Source: Eucommia ulmoides
Taxonomy: Eukaryota > Streptophyta > Magnoliopsida > Garryales > Eucommiaceae
DNA length: 64,000 bases
Direction: 5' to 3'
Assembly: GCA_016647705.1 (NCBI GenBank)
Contig: CM028336.1
Span: 16,380,880-16,444,879, forward strand
A program made the position numbers and the translations under genes. This document shows, in pieces, positions 40,001 through 55,000 of this stretch (position 1 is the first letter of the stretch; each line of letters opens with the position of its first letter). The notes under the pieces were generated by a model. That model saw only the letters and a program-made list of their open reading frames with translations. It searched no databases and was not told where the DNA came from.

Positions 40001-43000
40001 TAATGGGCCAAAAATCCCTAGTTCCATAGCTCCCTCAAACTTAGTAATAAGAGAAGAAGAGAGCTTAGGTTGCATTGAAAATAAGAAGAGGAGTGAAGAT
40101 CCGGAATGAAAGCAATCTCAGCCCCTTTCATCACCTCCCAACAGTGAAAAAAACAAAGGGAGAGATCTCAAGCCCCAAAGATTTATTACCCTCACAAGAC
40201 TCAAGGCAAAGACAATTTCTTTACGTTGAAGAGGAGTTCCAATCTTATCTTAAGCTCGGATGAGATATTTTTTAAGTAAATCCCATCTGGGCACACCATT
40301 GTAATTTAAGGCTCAAGTGGCAAAAGTCTCATAGGGCCTAAGCGTGAGGCGCAAGGTGAGGCAAGAGCTTCGTTGAATTGACACATGTTATATACAACCA
40401 GTTTTTATGAACATTGATGATATATTTCATATTGTAACTTATATTTTAAGGACTAAATTATAACACAGTCTATTTACTTGAAACAATCTATTTTCATGAA
40501 ATTTTGACACAGCAAAATATTAACTATTAACTATTCATGGACTATATTGAACAAGTTATTCAATGAAACAATTAGGAAAACTAACCATTCAAAGGATAAA
40601 GCAAAGCCATGAAAGATCCACATAATTTCAAATGAATCCACACATAGAACATTAATTTTACAAATGTCTACCTATACAACAACAACAACTAAGCCTTTAC
40701 CTATGTTGTATTAAAAAAACATTTCAGTAACGCATTGCAAATTAAATTACAATTATTCATTGTACTAACCACTATTATCTATAAAAAGAAAACTTAAATA
40801 ATCCTAGTGTACTACACACATAAAATGCCGTAACTTTAATGAGATCTATGTTTGCACCATTAGTTGGAAGTAATATTGACAAGGCAGCCCTCTGTAAGCC
40901 TTGGGCATTGAGCCTAAACACAAAAGGGGCATGCCTTACCGAAAGAGCATGGCCTTTGATTAAGCGAGATGCCAAAGTTAGGACTGGTTGAGCCTTGAGC
41001 CTAGTCGCACCTTTACGTCACTCTTTCATCTGTGCAGATGTCACCTTCTTTGAGTCCACTCTTTATTTTTCTGTGTCCTACTCTCAGAACGATTTGAATG
41101 TTACACTACCTTTGCCAAGTTTTCCAACCCCTATTTCATCTCCATACGCTCCCGCACCTGTCACACAAGTCGTCTAGAACCTCCTTTACAAGTATACTCT
41201 CGTCGCCAGATCATTGCTTCCACTGTTACGCCCATCGTCCCTGTGTCCTTAGATCCTTCTCCCGTTCATCCATCCTCTTTTGATTTGGACATGCCATTGC
41301 CATCCGAAAGGGTAAGCGCTCATGTACTGCTCATCCTACTTCTAATTTCGTCTCATATGCAACCCTATCTCCATCATAATATTTGTCACAAGTTTAATTT
41401 CATCCTAAAATTTTTCGCATCTGTGATAGCCTGATTGCACACCAATCAATCAGCCTCTCAAGTGTTCCTAGACAACACCATGTCTAAACAACCCAATGCA
41501 TGCACACGCACCAGCAACAATATGAAAACGCAACAAATTACAGCCGAAATCAACCCTATTTTATTACTCAGCCAAAATTAGGAAACAAACACTATAATTT
41601 TAGTTAAAGGGTTACAGGAACAACCAAACTCACTGTTTAACCCATGCCAATCCGAAATACACATATTTATAGGCAAAGAAGACAGTTAACACCCCCAAAT
41701 GCTAGGACCATGTTTTGAAACTACTGGACAGGTGGCTAGACATGACAGCACAACAGTTACTTAACCAATTTTCTGGTCAGCACCAATAACTGCCCTACAC
41801 ATGCCCGACATGTCCCTAAGCTATCCATACTTAGCAAATTTTCGCACATTAGCTAAGCACCAGCAACACCAACTGTCCCGCTAACTCCATGTCTTCCGTT
41901 GCATCGCGGCACCCAACGACTCGTCATGCCATATGCATATTTTCACACCAGAATGCACTGTTGGGCCCAACAGTCTTTCATGCCGCCCACATGACTATGA
42001 TCAAAATTTGGCGTTGCGCCTACATTTTATCCACCACACTACCATTGGTTTCATGTCGCGCCCATGAAACCCAATCCTCGGGTCGCGCCTAGGATTGTCA
42101 GGTACTATATGCCAATGCGGTCAATGTGCACCAACATTGCCCTACAACGCACCATTTTGGCAACGCATGCCCAATACCTTCTTCCAACGCCATCTAATGT
42201 CCCCCAGCATTGTCCAACGATGCGCCATTTCCCAACGCGTGTTGCTATATGTTGACATTTGTTTCCTTAACCCCGTGCCAAGGTGTAATGACCCGGTCTA
42301 CCATGGGCCGCCACTCGATTTCTCCTAAAGAAAATTAAACTAAAAGTCTATAACAAATAGTTCCACACCAATAAATCTGATAAATTTTACAAACTATACC
42401 TATAATTATAATTATCAATCAATCGAATTTATTTTATAATAATAAACACTAAATACAATTATTACAAAAAGTAAATACAAATATTATAAAACTTAATGCG
42501 AATCTAAACATGCTTTCTGGCACAATTCCAATTTCATCGTTCTTGCAATAAATACTGTAGAGGTATGAGCTAAACGCTCAGTAGAATTTTAACCTCTTTT
42601 GTACGTATATTCAACCAATCCAACAAGTAGCATATATTTCACATAATTGCCACATAATACAAGATCATAAATATTTTATGGAAATCAACAATTATAATGA
42701 AACAACTATAATATAAACCGTACAATAAATTGAGAGATTAAATACAAATATTAAAAGGATTAAGAATTCTACCTGAAATTAGGAATGGATAATTAACCAA
42801 ATTAAATTTTCCCTTATTCCTCTTATTTTCTTCTCTTCCACCCCTCCTATTTTTCTCTCTTTCTCCTCTTTTTGTTTCTTCCATTTTCTCCTCTTTATTA
42901 TCAAGACCACCCCCTAAATTATAAAGACAACACATATATATGGGTGGATAATGGGACCCACTCACTCATTACCCACATTTCTTCTTTTTCTCTTCTCTTC

Positions 43001-46000
43001 CCACGTATCACACACACCTCACTCCTATATACACATGTCCAATACACACACACACATACGTAGACAACTAGTAGGACTGCATACTCATTACCCGCATTTC
43101 TTGATTTTCTCTTCTCCTCACATGTATCACACACACCTCACTCATACATACACGTCACCCACAACACCCACACACATAAAAAAACACTTTACAACTCCAC
43201 AAAATACAAACCTTAATTACACTTTATAGCTCCCAAATTGTCAAATATTCATCTATATCTTAAAATTTTCATAATATATCAAAAAAACCCAAAAGATATT
43301 TAACTTATTTTAAATAAAATATTATATTCAAATATATAAATTTTCAGGGTATTACACAAGGTCTTGCTCAGTGTTATGCCACGCCCATGGTATTGATCCT
43401 AGCATTTTGCCTAAGATCACCTCCACAACACCCAACACCCATTGGTATTGTCCCACGACGCCCTTGTTCGTCGACATGTCGTGCCTTGGTTTATGCCTCG
43501 AACTGATATTATTGGGTAAGCTTTACCCCAAACTTCCCACAATGTATAAGTCATGCCTTACACCTTGCCTTATCGTGCCGACGCCCCTTAGCACGCCTAG
43601 GGCCCTACCTTGCAAATCGTCTGGAGGGAGAGGCACCCCCTTATAATACTTTATGCAAAATATTTCAAGTGGCAGTCGTAGACATCAAAATGTCTGAGGA
43701 GTTATAACGGAGTCAATAGTGGAGGGCCCACGGTTGACTCCTTCACTTAGCCGCGTGCCTAAGTTTTTGGCCAAGTTACCCCAACTTGGCACCACTGCAC
43801 CAACGTTTTGCCAATCAATAGATGTCATCGCCCAAAATTCGTTTACCTTTAAACTTTTATTAACATCCATGCTCGTGCCTATTTCTTAGCGACATTTAGT
43901 TAGAAATATGCACCAAGTTGATGCTTTTTGTGCCAAAGCCTTCATTTGTGTTGCATGCATTACGTCCCGTTAGAAAGCACACCAAGTCTATGTCATCTTG
44001 TTCTTCTAGCATTGTTAGGGTCTAACACTATTCCTTTGTTGCTTCATTGTCCTCAGTTTCTATTCCTAACTCTGTTTCAAAGGCTCTCTCTCACCCTAGT
44101 TGCAAGATCGCAATGAAGGAGTAAATGCATGCTTTACATCAAAGCGGTACCTGGGACCTTGTCTCACTTCTACATGGGAAAATGGTAGTTCAATACAAAT
44201 GGGTATACACAATCAAAGTTCTTCCGAATGGAACCATTGATCGACTCAAGACTCACTTAGTTGCCAAAAGTTATACTCAGATATATGATCTTGATTACTC
44301 TGACACGCTTTCTCCCATTGTCAAGCTCGCCTCTATTCGGTTATTCATCTCTCTTGTTGTCACCTGTCATTGGTCGTTAAATCAGCTCAACATCAAGAAT
44401 GCCTTCTTGAATGGTGATATCACTAAGGAAATTTACATAGAGCAACCTCCTGGGTTTGTTGCTCAGGGAGTCCCGTTCAATTTGTCTGTTAAAGAAATCC
44501 ATTTACGGTTTCAAGCAGTCTTCTCGAGCCTGATTTGAGAGATTCAGTGACGTGATTACCGAGTTGAATCTACTACTTGTGGAGTCAACCATTCAGCGTT
44601 TTACAGGCATGGTACAACCGGGAGAATATTATTGATTGTGCATCTAGATGACATATTGATTACCGGATACGACCTCAGTGGTATTCAAGAACTCAAACAA
44701 TTTTGCATAATAAGTTTCAAACCAAAGATTTCGGTTAGTTGAAGTATTTCATGGGTATTGAGGTGGCTCGATCCTATCTTAGAGGAAATATGTCCTTGAT
44801 CAGTTGAGTGAAAAAGGGATACTAGGAGCTAAACCAATTGACTAGCAAGTGAATCCAAACACAGAACTGTTGGCAAATTAGGGAGTACCACTGACAGATT
44901 CAGTGCAATATAGGCGATTAGTTGGAAAGTTAAACTTAACTACCTGATGGTTATGAGACCAGAGGTCTCATTTGTTAGTGTCATCAACTAGTTCATGAAT
45001 CGTCCCACGACTTATCATTGGGATGCAGTAATTCATATTTTCTAATATCTGAAAGGTGCTCCTGGTTGTGATTTGTTGTATCAAAACTTCGGTCACACTA
45101 AAATTAAGGGATATACAGATGCAAACTGGGCCGGATCTCCCTTGAATAGGAAGTCCACTACAGGGTATTGTGTGTTTGTTGGAGGTAATTTCGTCTCTTG
45201 GAAGAGTAAAATGCAGACAGTTGTGGACCGATCAAGTGCAGAATCAAAATACAGGGCGATGGCCCATACCACTTGTAAGCTAATCTGGTTGAAACATCTA
45301 TTAGAAGAACTTGGATTTGAACACTCTTCATCAATGGACCTTATTTGTAATAATCAAACAACTTTTCACATTGCAGCCACTCGAGTCTTTCACAAGAGAA
45401 CAAAACACATAGAAGTCGATTGTCACTTCATACGAGAACAACTATTGCAGAAGCTGATTGAGACCAGACATATGAATTTGGTGGATTAATTAGCAGATTT
45501 ATTTACTAAACCATAAGGATAAAATACATTTGTAACAAACTAGGAGCACACAATATATATACTTCAGCTTGAAGGGGAGTGCTAAAGAGTATTTATGTCA
45601 TTCTTGTATTATTTAGAGTTCCCTGTATTGTTTAGGGTTTCTGTTTTGTTTCCTAATTTCTATTATAAATAGAGGGAGAGACTAACACAATTGTTTAAGC
45701 CTTCCCATTCATTCTACTCTCTTGTTACTTTTTAATGATATCAGAACCAAGACTTTTGTCTGATATTGGGCATGTTAAATCCCACAATAATGTTGGGTAC
45801 CCTGATATCCGCTCGCATTGCTTTGTTAAAGTTCACCCTATGCGTGAGGGGGGGTGTTAAATCCCACATTGATGTTAGGCCCCCCAAATTCCGTTCACAG
45901 TAGTTTGGCAAAGTCCACCCTGCACGTGAGGGGGCGTGTTGAATCCCACATCACTTGTGTTATTTGATCTTGAGCTACACATAAGGCCTAGGGAACCCTC

Positions 46001-49000
46001 CTCTTACAAGGTGTCTTTTGGGAGTAAGTTAGGCCCATTGAGTTTCTACAAATAAAAAATCTAAAAATATACCTGATAATATAATTTTATTTAGCAATTT
46101 AATAATATAATTTTTATACCCATTTTAGTAATATAATTTTAGTAATGGGAGAAGTGAAATCCCTCTTTAAAGGGATTTGGGAAAAAACACATATTTCAAA
46201 GGGATTTTGAAATCCTCTTCACACTTCTTTCAAATTCCACCTTTCTAGGGTATTTTACATATCCCCTTTAATAGTACCCAAAGAAAGGATTTTGGAAAAG
46301 AAATTTCAGAAATTCCTTCTCCAAATAAAATCCTTCCTCTAAATCCCTTAACCAAACGTACCCTAAAGGAATCGGAGCATTAGGTTCCTTCTTTACATGG
46401 CCTGATGCAGCATATGTGTTCTCACGGAATTTGCTTAGCAAATAGAAACGATGTGTTTTTGCCAATGGAGTGTTCTGTAAGAGCGATTATGGGCAATCAA
46501 TCTGTTTAAGAATTTGAAGTCAGGGCTGAAGATTTTTGGAGTATTTTCTCCAAGTATGTTTGTCCAGTAACAAAGATATGGGTAACATCTAATCAATTCA
46601 AAGCAGTTCTTTTCTATTGGATTGTTACCACATTTTCAGTAATAGGAGTGTCATCCATTAGTCACTACGTTTGGAAAATCGAAATCAGTAGCTTTTAGAT
46701 AGTATAGCTGTACAAAAGAAATCCGCAGCATAAGTGACTCCTTTGGATTATTTGACCATGATGATCAGGTATTCAAGTGTAAGGTAACATCCAAGTAAAT
46801 TCTCTTCAGATTTGAATATGTCCAACATATGCTAAAATAATCGCTTCTTTGTCAAATTATCTGAAAAAGATGGTAATAATTTCAAATAGCGCCAAGTACG
46901 TAAGCCTAAATTAGAGGCAAGAAACTACACAGTAACTATGCCACACTGTCTAATATGATCAAACACATCCTAGGAATATTTTACAGAAGCTGCAACCACA
47001 AGTAGAACACTACCATCTAGCAAACTTTAATTTTGCAACCAATTAATTTTCTTATTTGAAAAAGAATCGAAAAAGAAAAAATTAAGACAGAATTGGGTCA
47101 AATATGTAGCGAACAAAACAAAATCACAAATTCATAACATACCATATCTCTCTTGGAATTCAGGTGTGCTCTGTAAGAACTCCAACCCAGGATGAGTCGC
47201 CAAAAGTTCTCGAAGGACAGGCTTGAAGTCATCCTATGGAAAAGTTTGTTAGCATTTCAGACATGAGAAGATTGATACTTGATCGGTAATCACTAGAATC
47301 GTTTTTCCTTTTTTTTTTTGGGGGGCATACAGGAGAACCATTCCTAATAGTAACACAACCTATGGCAATATTCCATTCTAGTGAGATATGCTCATAAAAT
47401 CACTAGACCATTAAAAGAAATATAATAGGAAAAGGCACATATTAGTACTAAATATTAATTTTAAAACATGGGAGGAGAGCTGTTGGAACCTGAGTAAGGT
47501 ATTTGAGATCTGACTGCTTTAAGATTGTAAAAATTTGGGTTGCTATGTCCCTTGTCAACATGTTGCCGTGGACCCAGTAATCAACAAATGCATCCCTTCG
47601 GGCATGTTTAATACACGATAAGTACATGTTACCAACAGCAATATCACTAAATAAGTAAATACATTCTATAAATTGACATCTTATCTAGGCATCTGTCCAG
47701 CTAGGAAGCACCAACACTCAAAGGAGCGCATGAGTCCAACACGAGCACTTCACCGACACTTGTAGACTTTTTTTGACATTTCAATATCGTGCTATTTTGG
47801 CTAAAAATATCATTAGCAACTTCCATCTCTCAAGAATTAAAAAGTACATAGTCATTTTCAACACTAACTACAACAAAATTAGAGGACTATAAAATTATTC
47901 CAAGAGAGTTACAACTAAATAACAACTCCGAAATTTTACTAGCAGCCTATGAAAAATAAGACAAAAATTGCATTCTCCAATTTATCAGCCTTGCAGGATA
48001 ATTAATTAAGGCGCATGATAAAATTATAAATGCATGAATATGGGATGAATAAAAATTAAAAAGCATACAAATATCTCAATTAAAATGTTTTAGCTAACTG
48101 TAATTGATAGTTGACATTTTCTTAATGATTTTCCCATGTATCATTTGGTAATTTTTTTATATAATGAAAAATATTTTAAATCTACTTACTATTTGTCTGC
48201 ATCCCTTATAAGCTTTCACACAAACATTTGTGGTGTAGATACATAATATAAGTTTATAAAGAAGTACATTTAAATAATTTAAAGTGGTTTACTATTTATT
48301 ACATTTTTTTGTTGCCTACTGTTGAGGGTCAGTCAGTAAAGAGTTGAGGAGTCTGTTAGTAATTTAAGTGTGTCACACAGAATGGGTCTGGAGAATTTGG
48401 GAAATGGAGAGAAAACAAGGTCAACTCTATAAAAGAAGAGAGAGAGAGAGCGCTAAGAATGAGTTGTTTATTGTTTTTTCTACTTGTCAGGCTTGTTTTC
48501 AAATAACTTGAATGTACTTTTGTAATGTCCCATTAATTACATCACTAATTGTCATTAATAATGTAATTAAGAAGGTTTCCAAAATTAGTCTAGTCCAAGG
48601 TTCAGTCAACCCAACAGGTTGGCAACTCTCCATTATTTGCAAGCAAGTAGCAAGCGTGTGGTCAACATGTCCCCGCGGGCACTGTGTTCCATCCTCCCTT
48701 CCACAATTACCTTAGAAACCCGATCGGTAAGTCTTTATCGCGGCCCTTCTATCTAAAGGGCTCACGGGTGTTAGTGTCTTGCGTACACATTGGACTTCGT
48801 ATTGGCTTAGGGGAGCATGTGTGGTGATCTTTCCCTCACACGGCTCCTTGAATTTGTGGGGCGTGAAGTGATAGCAACAATCGTTGTATGCAAACAATGA
48901 TTTGCATACGGACTGTACTTTGTACAACTCATGGAAGCATGTGCAATGATGTTTCTCTCACAAGGATCCTTTATGATATGTCAACTCGGCTTTGGGAACA

Positions 49001-52000
49001 AAATCCCAGCATTAGGTGTGCTCACAAAGGCGCCGAAACATGTAAAAGTGGGGCATCGGTACAAAATTGTGGCCGCACGTGGGTTGTGGTGCCAAACTCT
49101 GGCGACACGGGGCGGCCATGCGCGAACCCCTGCAACGCGGGGTGGGCCTACTCTGGTATGGGTGGCATCGACGAGAGTGTCGGCAATGGGCAACGCCAGC
49201 AACGATGCCGGCGCTAGGCTGCTCCAGCGTCGACAACGGGCCACACCATTTGGGCAATGCTGACAACGTGTGGCTGCCATCTGGCCTAGTTGCCAGCGTA
49301 GGTGACATCGCCAACAAGTCTAGGCAATGTCAGCGATGAGTACTCGGCCCTAGCCTCGTCGACGGCGTCAATGAGATCGCCGGTGGTCTGGGCAACACCA
49401 ACAAAGCGCACGCAGCCCCTGGCCTCATCACCGGCTAGTCTTGGTAGCGCTGGCGGGGTGAGCAAGGCCCCTAACGACAACACCGATGACGGCGATGTCG
49501 TCAGCTGGTCAGAGTAGTGATGAAGCCATGCAACAGCCCCATGGCCTCGTCGCCAGCAACAGTGCTAGCGATGTTTCCAGCCGGTTTGGCAACGCTAGCA
49601 ACCCGCGGGTCCCTTTTGGCCTAGAAGGTGCCTGGCACTGGGTCGGCGCCTACCATGGTGTGGTTCCAGTACTTTCCTTTTAGTTGTCTCCTTAATTAAG
49701 AAATTGAAAACGGAATTGCTTTTTTGGCCAATTTTCGATTTTGTACCTTCCACACCTAGTTCGTATCCTATTTAAGATTTTCCATGTCACATAAATTGTG
49801 TCATATCATGTCAACCTTTTTGGCCTTTGTGTTTGTGCTTCCTAACCGTTGAGAAATTGGAAACAAATCAATAAATAATTGTGCTCACGGAATAGAAACT
49901 AAGGTATTTATAAAACTGAAACTTAAGTGCTAAAAACACAAGCGTAGGGCCGAGATGACTGATCTGTCCACGAAGGTTGGATGACTTGTGCGGGTGGTTG
50001 GCTCCACACCCACAAGCACAACTAAAGGAAGCAAATGGAAGGCCCGTGAGCCAACAAGGGCCTATGAGGTGTTTAACTTTTGAGTCATCAAATTTGAAGT
50101 GTTGAATTTGTTACATACTGAATTAGTAAATTTTCAAATGGTGTTCCTATCAAGAATTTTATTCTTTACAATTTTCACTTTCTAAAATTATATTTTTTAC
50201 AACTTTCTCTTTCTAAAATTATATTTTTTACAACTTTCTCTTTCTAATTTTTTTCCACTAGACCAATCCAAAGTTCCTCTTCAGTGTTCTCTTTCTAAAT
50301 TTTTTTAGGGAAATTCTTGCAAAGGTCCCATAAGTTGAAAACACCACTTATGGGAGGACCATCCAAGGGGGTTTTTTTGCCTTGGGATGGTCCTTAGAAA
50401 GTGGTGGTTCCCACTTGTGGAACCTCTCAACAAGAACCCCATTTTTTTATCTATAGTATTTCTTATTTATATAATTTTTTGTCTATACTTTCACTATTTC
50501 AGGTAGTGATAGTTTAATGTTGGTGGTGGTAATAAAAAAGATAAATTCAAGTGCTCAATAATAAGGAAGAGGCACATGACTTAAAGTTTTGATCCCTTTT
50601 TTAGTTATAATTCAAATTTTAAATGGTGACCATGTCTTTCATCAAATGCACTTGGGTTTCATTTGCATTGATGGACTTGAAATGAAAGGATTTACAATTA
50701 AAGTTTATAATTTGAATTTTTAAAATTTATACGAAAATGAATATCGACCAACTAAAACATACTTCACAGAAAGATTTGGAATGACTTGCCAAAAGAAGTT
50801 ATTTGAAATCAATCGTATAGATTTACAATTATAAATTATAATTTGGCTTTAAAATTTGTATTTTATGCTAAGAGATGAATATGAAAAAACTAAAACATGT
50901 TAAATGGAAGCATTTGAAATGACTTGCTAAAGAGTTCTTTGAAAATCCACATACTTAGATCTTACAGCAATTTTTTTCCCTCCAAACTTACTTTTAGAGT
51001 CTCATACTCCAACTTAATACTATTTTTGATGAACAATATTTTTATTGAAAAAAAATATTACTTAAATTAATTTATTTGAAATCCATCCATCCCAATGGAG
51101 CCTTAATTTAATAATTAATTAAAGTAATAAATTTAAGTGCTAAAATGTGATATGGAACAAATTCAAAATCCATCCATCCCAATGGAGCCTTAATTTAATA
51201 ACTATTTGAAGTAATCCATTTAAGTGCTAAAATGTGATATCAAACAAATTCTGATCTTGTTCCATATATAGCAGAGAGTAATTGTTTATTTTATCGGAAA
51301 GAACAAGTCTTAGCTAAAGGTTCCAAATCAAAAGCAGTGACAAACCGGTTATGGGACGATACATAACAGTTTATTGGCCCGTCGTTACAGTTATGGGCCA
51401 ATAAACCGGTAGCAGGCTGATTCACAAGCGAATCGGTCCGTATCAGCTAGGTGGGCCATGACAGGGATAGCGTCCATTAAGTGTAACGGCCGTTACAGGC
51501 CATTACGGTCGATTCAGGGTAGCACGGTGTATCTGACCCATTTACCCCATTTTCTCCTCCCACTCAGCTCATCCCAGCCATTTTCTAGCCTTTATCCAAC
51601 CAACAGCCCACCAGTAGCTAAATTTGGCCAGATCCAAGCCCAGTCCAAGCCCTCCACTCCATTTTCTACCAAATCCAAACCTGTATTTTTCAGTTGGATC
51701 CAAGCATTTTGTAGCAGGATTTCTTCATCAAAACAGCAAAATTTCTCTATTTTTGGCCAGCTCTCTAAATGTTTTGCCTAGATCTTTCATTGTTTGGGTA
51801 TATGTTATATATTTTAAAATCCTGAACATATTTGGTTTAATTTCACCCCTAGAAACAATTTTTTTAATAAATACTTTTTTTTAACAATTTCATCCCTGCA
51901 CATCATTGAACTTGAGTGTAATGTTTGTAATATGATGTACAATTTACTCTTTTATTAAGTTTGTGCCACATACAGCCAAGGGGGCGCAGCCACATCTTCC

Positions 52001-55000
52001 TTCGGAAATATGCATTGCATGAGCAACAGCTTTCATGAACAATTTATAGAGCTGGCCCTCCTAAAGTTCTTTTAGATTCAGTGCATTAGACATGGTTATC
52101 AACTCAAATCCAGTAGTATGGAATTTCTCCGGTGAAAACCCACACAAGTTACCATATTTAACATAACCCTTAGTTGGAAATGTATCTCTTACCCTCCAGA
52201 TGGGCCCTAATTTGAAATTCTGGCCCCTGCCCCAAGAGAGATTATGATCAATTTTGAAGCCCCGCAATAAGGAGGTAGAAATACCAAAACAAAGCCAACA
52301 GCAAACAAAGTCACCCAATAATAAAAACAATTTCGATCATGTCATTTTCTCATAATGCCAAAGAAAGGTTCAGTAAAGTACAACACTACACCCATGGAGG
52401 TACGAAGGGCATTATACAAAGGAAAAAAAAAAGGAGAGTAAAACCCATTTAAGTAATAGAATGAAGGAATTAATGGAATAAGTGTAGCAATCATAAGATC
52501 TTCAGGCAATCAATATTCTAGTCTATTGTTTGGCTAGTCTTGAGTAATAAAAGATATTGAATCATATCACATACCACGACTAAAAAACTCTCATATATGA
52601 CATTTTTTTTGGAAATAAATTGTATATAAAATTAAACTAATCACAGTCATAAACTTAGTTTATTTTCTATAAGCCACAAAAAAAGGGTACTAAAAAGCTT
52701 CACGAAACCAATACAAAAAAAAAAAAGTACAATCAGAACTCATCCCATTTTTATATTACTAATAAAGTGTCAGCGAACCTAATTAGTTTATCTACCAACA
52801 GCTTAGGTTCCTCTCTGATATTCAATGATGTCACATTGAAATTCATACCATTATTGTACTGTACCTTTGCCACTCTTTCTCTCACTCGTAGGCTCCTAGC
52901 TTGTATCTATAGGTTGATTGGTTTAGTTTCGTTATCATGTGTGTTTTTAGTTGATTTATCTCAGTGCTTGTTGATTCGATTATTCATTTGCTTTGGATTC
53001 GTTAAATTGAATTTCGATTTGTGGGGTACTGTTTGAATAGTTCTAATACAATTCGATGTATCAAAAAACGCAAGAGTTGTAGGTGTCTATTTTTGGGTCT
53101 TCAATTCTAGTGACGTTTAATTTTCTTTGGGGTAAAGATGTATTGTTTTGGGAGTTTGCCCTATTGTAATTCCTGACTTTGTCAAGGTTTATCAATAAAG
53201 TTATGCTTACCAAAAAAAAAAAAAAAAAACTCACATCCAACCTTCAATAAGAGTATCTAGCACTTACTCTATTTAAGTATAGCCTCCAACGCTGCATTTG
53301 GTACATAGGATTAAAATGGAATGGAATAGAATGACAATAAGATTTGAATTATTATGGTAATGGAATGATCATTACCATTCCTATGTTTGGTACAAAAGGG
53401 ATTAGATGTGGTATTAGAATGATGATTCTCATTCCAATGTTTGATTAGTGTTGGGAATAAATCATGAATGGAATACATTTGTACAATAGAGTTTCCACTT
53501 GAAAAACATATAATTTTTTACATATAATTTTTTCAAATAAAGAATATTCGAACATAAACCAATGAAGTTCCAAATAAGAGGTATGTGTGTGTGTGTGTGT
53601 GTGTGTGTCCAAAAGTGAGAGAGAGAGAGAAGAAGAGGAGGAGGAGGAGGGAGGCTGTGGACAGGGGGTTGGTGGGCCGGCAGGGAGTTGGGGGATTGGT
53701 TAGAAGATGAGAGAGAGAAGGATACAGAGAGAGAATCCAGCTCCAGCTACCGGATCGGATTCTCGTCTGAGAAGATGGTGTAGGGAGGAAGGAAGAGAGG
53801 GGAGGGAAGTGTAAAAACAAAAAAATAATTTAAGGGATATATTTGTTAGAAATTCAAAGGGCAAAATAGTAATTTAATTAAATTTATTAAATTTCATTCC
53901 CATTTCCTTATTTAGTTTGTGTTTGGTCGCGTTTTTAGGCCGCTGAAGGATTAAAACCTAATCACATATAATTAGGATTTAACTAATACCAAGTTTATCT
54001 TGAGATTGATTAACCCATATTTTTTGGGATTAGAAAATCCTTGGTAATGAAAATGTAATTTAATCCCATGTATCAAAAATAGGAATGGAATGATCATTCC
54101 CATGACCATTCCAAATTTCCAATCCCTTGCCCAATCCCATGTACCAAACATGCCATAAGTTTTTTGCTTTTCATTTTCTCTCTAGGACTTATTTGATCTA
54201 AAATTTTGTATCTAGCAATTCTCTCACAATATCTTTTAGAGGTAAAAATTAATTAATCTTGTATTTTCTACCTCTAAAAACTCTATAAAAATCTTATATC
54301 TCAACAATTTTTTTATCTAGAATTTTTGGGTCTATTTTTGCAATCCTTTATTTCAAATTTGTCCTTTAAGAATGACACAGATTAAATATGCAATCATATT
54401 GGATTGGATTTTATTTCAATACTAAAATTAAGAAATCTAATTTTCCCATTTTTCATTATGGTAGAATCAAAATTTCATTCCATTAGTGTAGGCATTTGAG
54501 GAACTACAACTCCATTCTACTATTCCACCAAGCCAGACACGATGTAAGTTTCTTATCTTTGATATCAACCAATAATACTACGTCCACTTAGGTTTGGCCG
54601 AACATTGCCGCCCACCAAAACTTATTGAATTGCCATTACAATAAACTTCACTCACGAACCTCATATGAAGTTCAAGGCAAGCTGATATTCATTTTATTGA
54701 ACCAAATAGATAACTCAGTCAAATTTCTGTAATGTTGGAGTTTACTTTAAGCAGGAAGACTGAACTGCTTTTGGAATTTGCAGATTGTATGAAGGTGCAC
54801 GTATCCAAAAAGCCTAATTTTAAATTTTGATATCACATTTGTCCAAGTCTTACTCAAACACCAAGAAAAAGAAACTAGATGATTATCATGCTCCTTCCAT
54901 TGATCATTTCTCTGATGATACATATATAATTTTCTCTCCTCAAGTCCCATGCACTAAAGATATTAACTCACCTCCTGCTTCTTCTCGTCCTCACGTTCCT

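Noticed and set aside
48931..49340. Several overlapping open frames in the GC-rich island as genes
   Set aside because: Frames exist on both strands at once, as expected from GC-rich composition with few stop codons; none matches a known family.
52061..52330. Small protein gene on the minus strand
   Set aside because: 89-codon frame with no recognised family, in a TE-rich intron of a gene on the same strand; probably repeat-derived.
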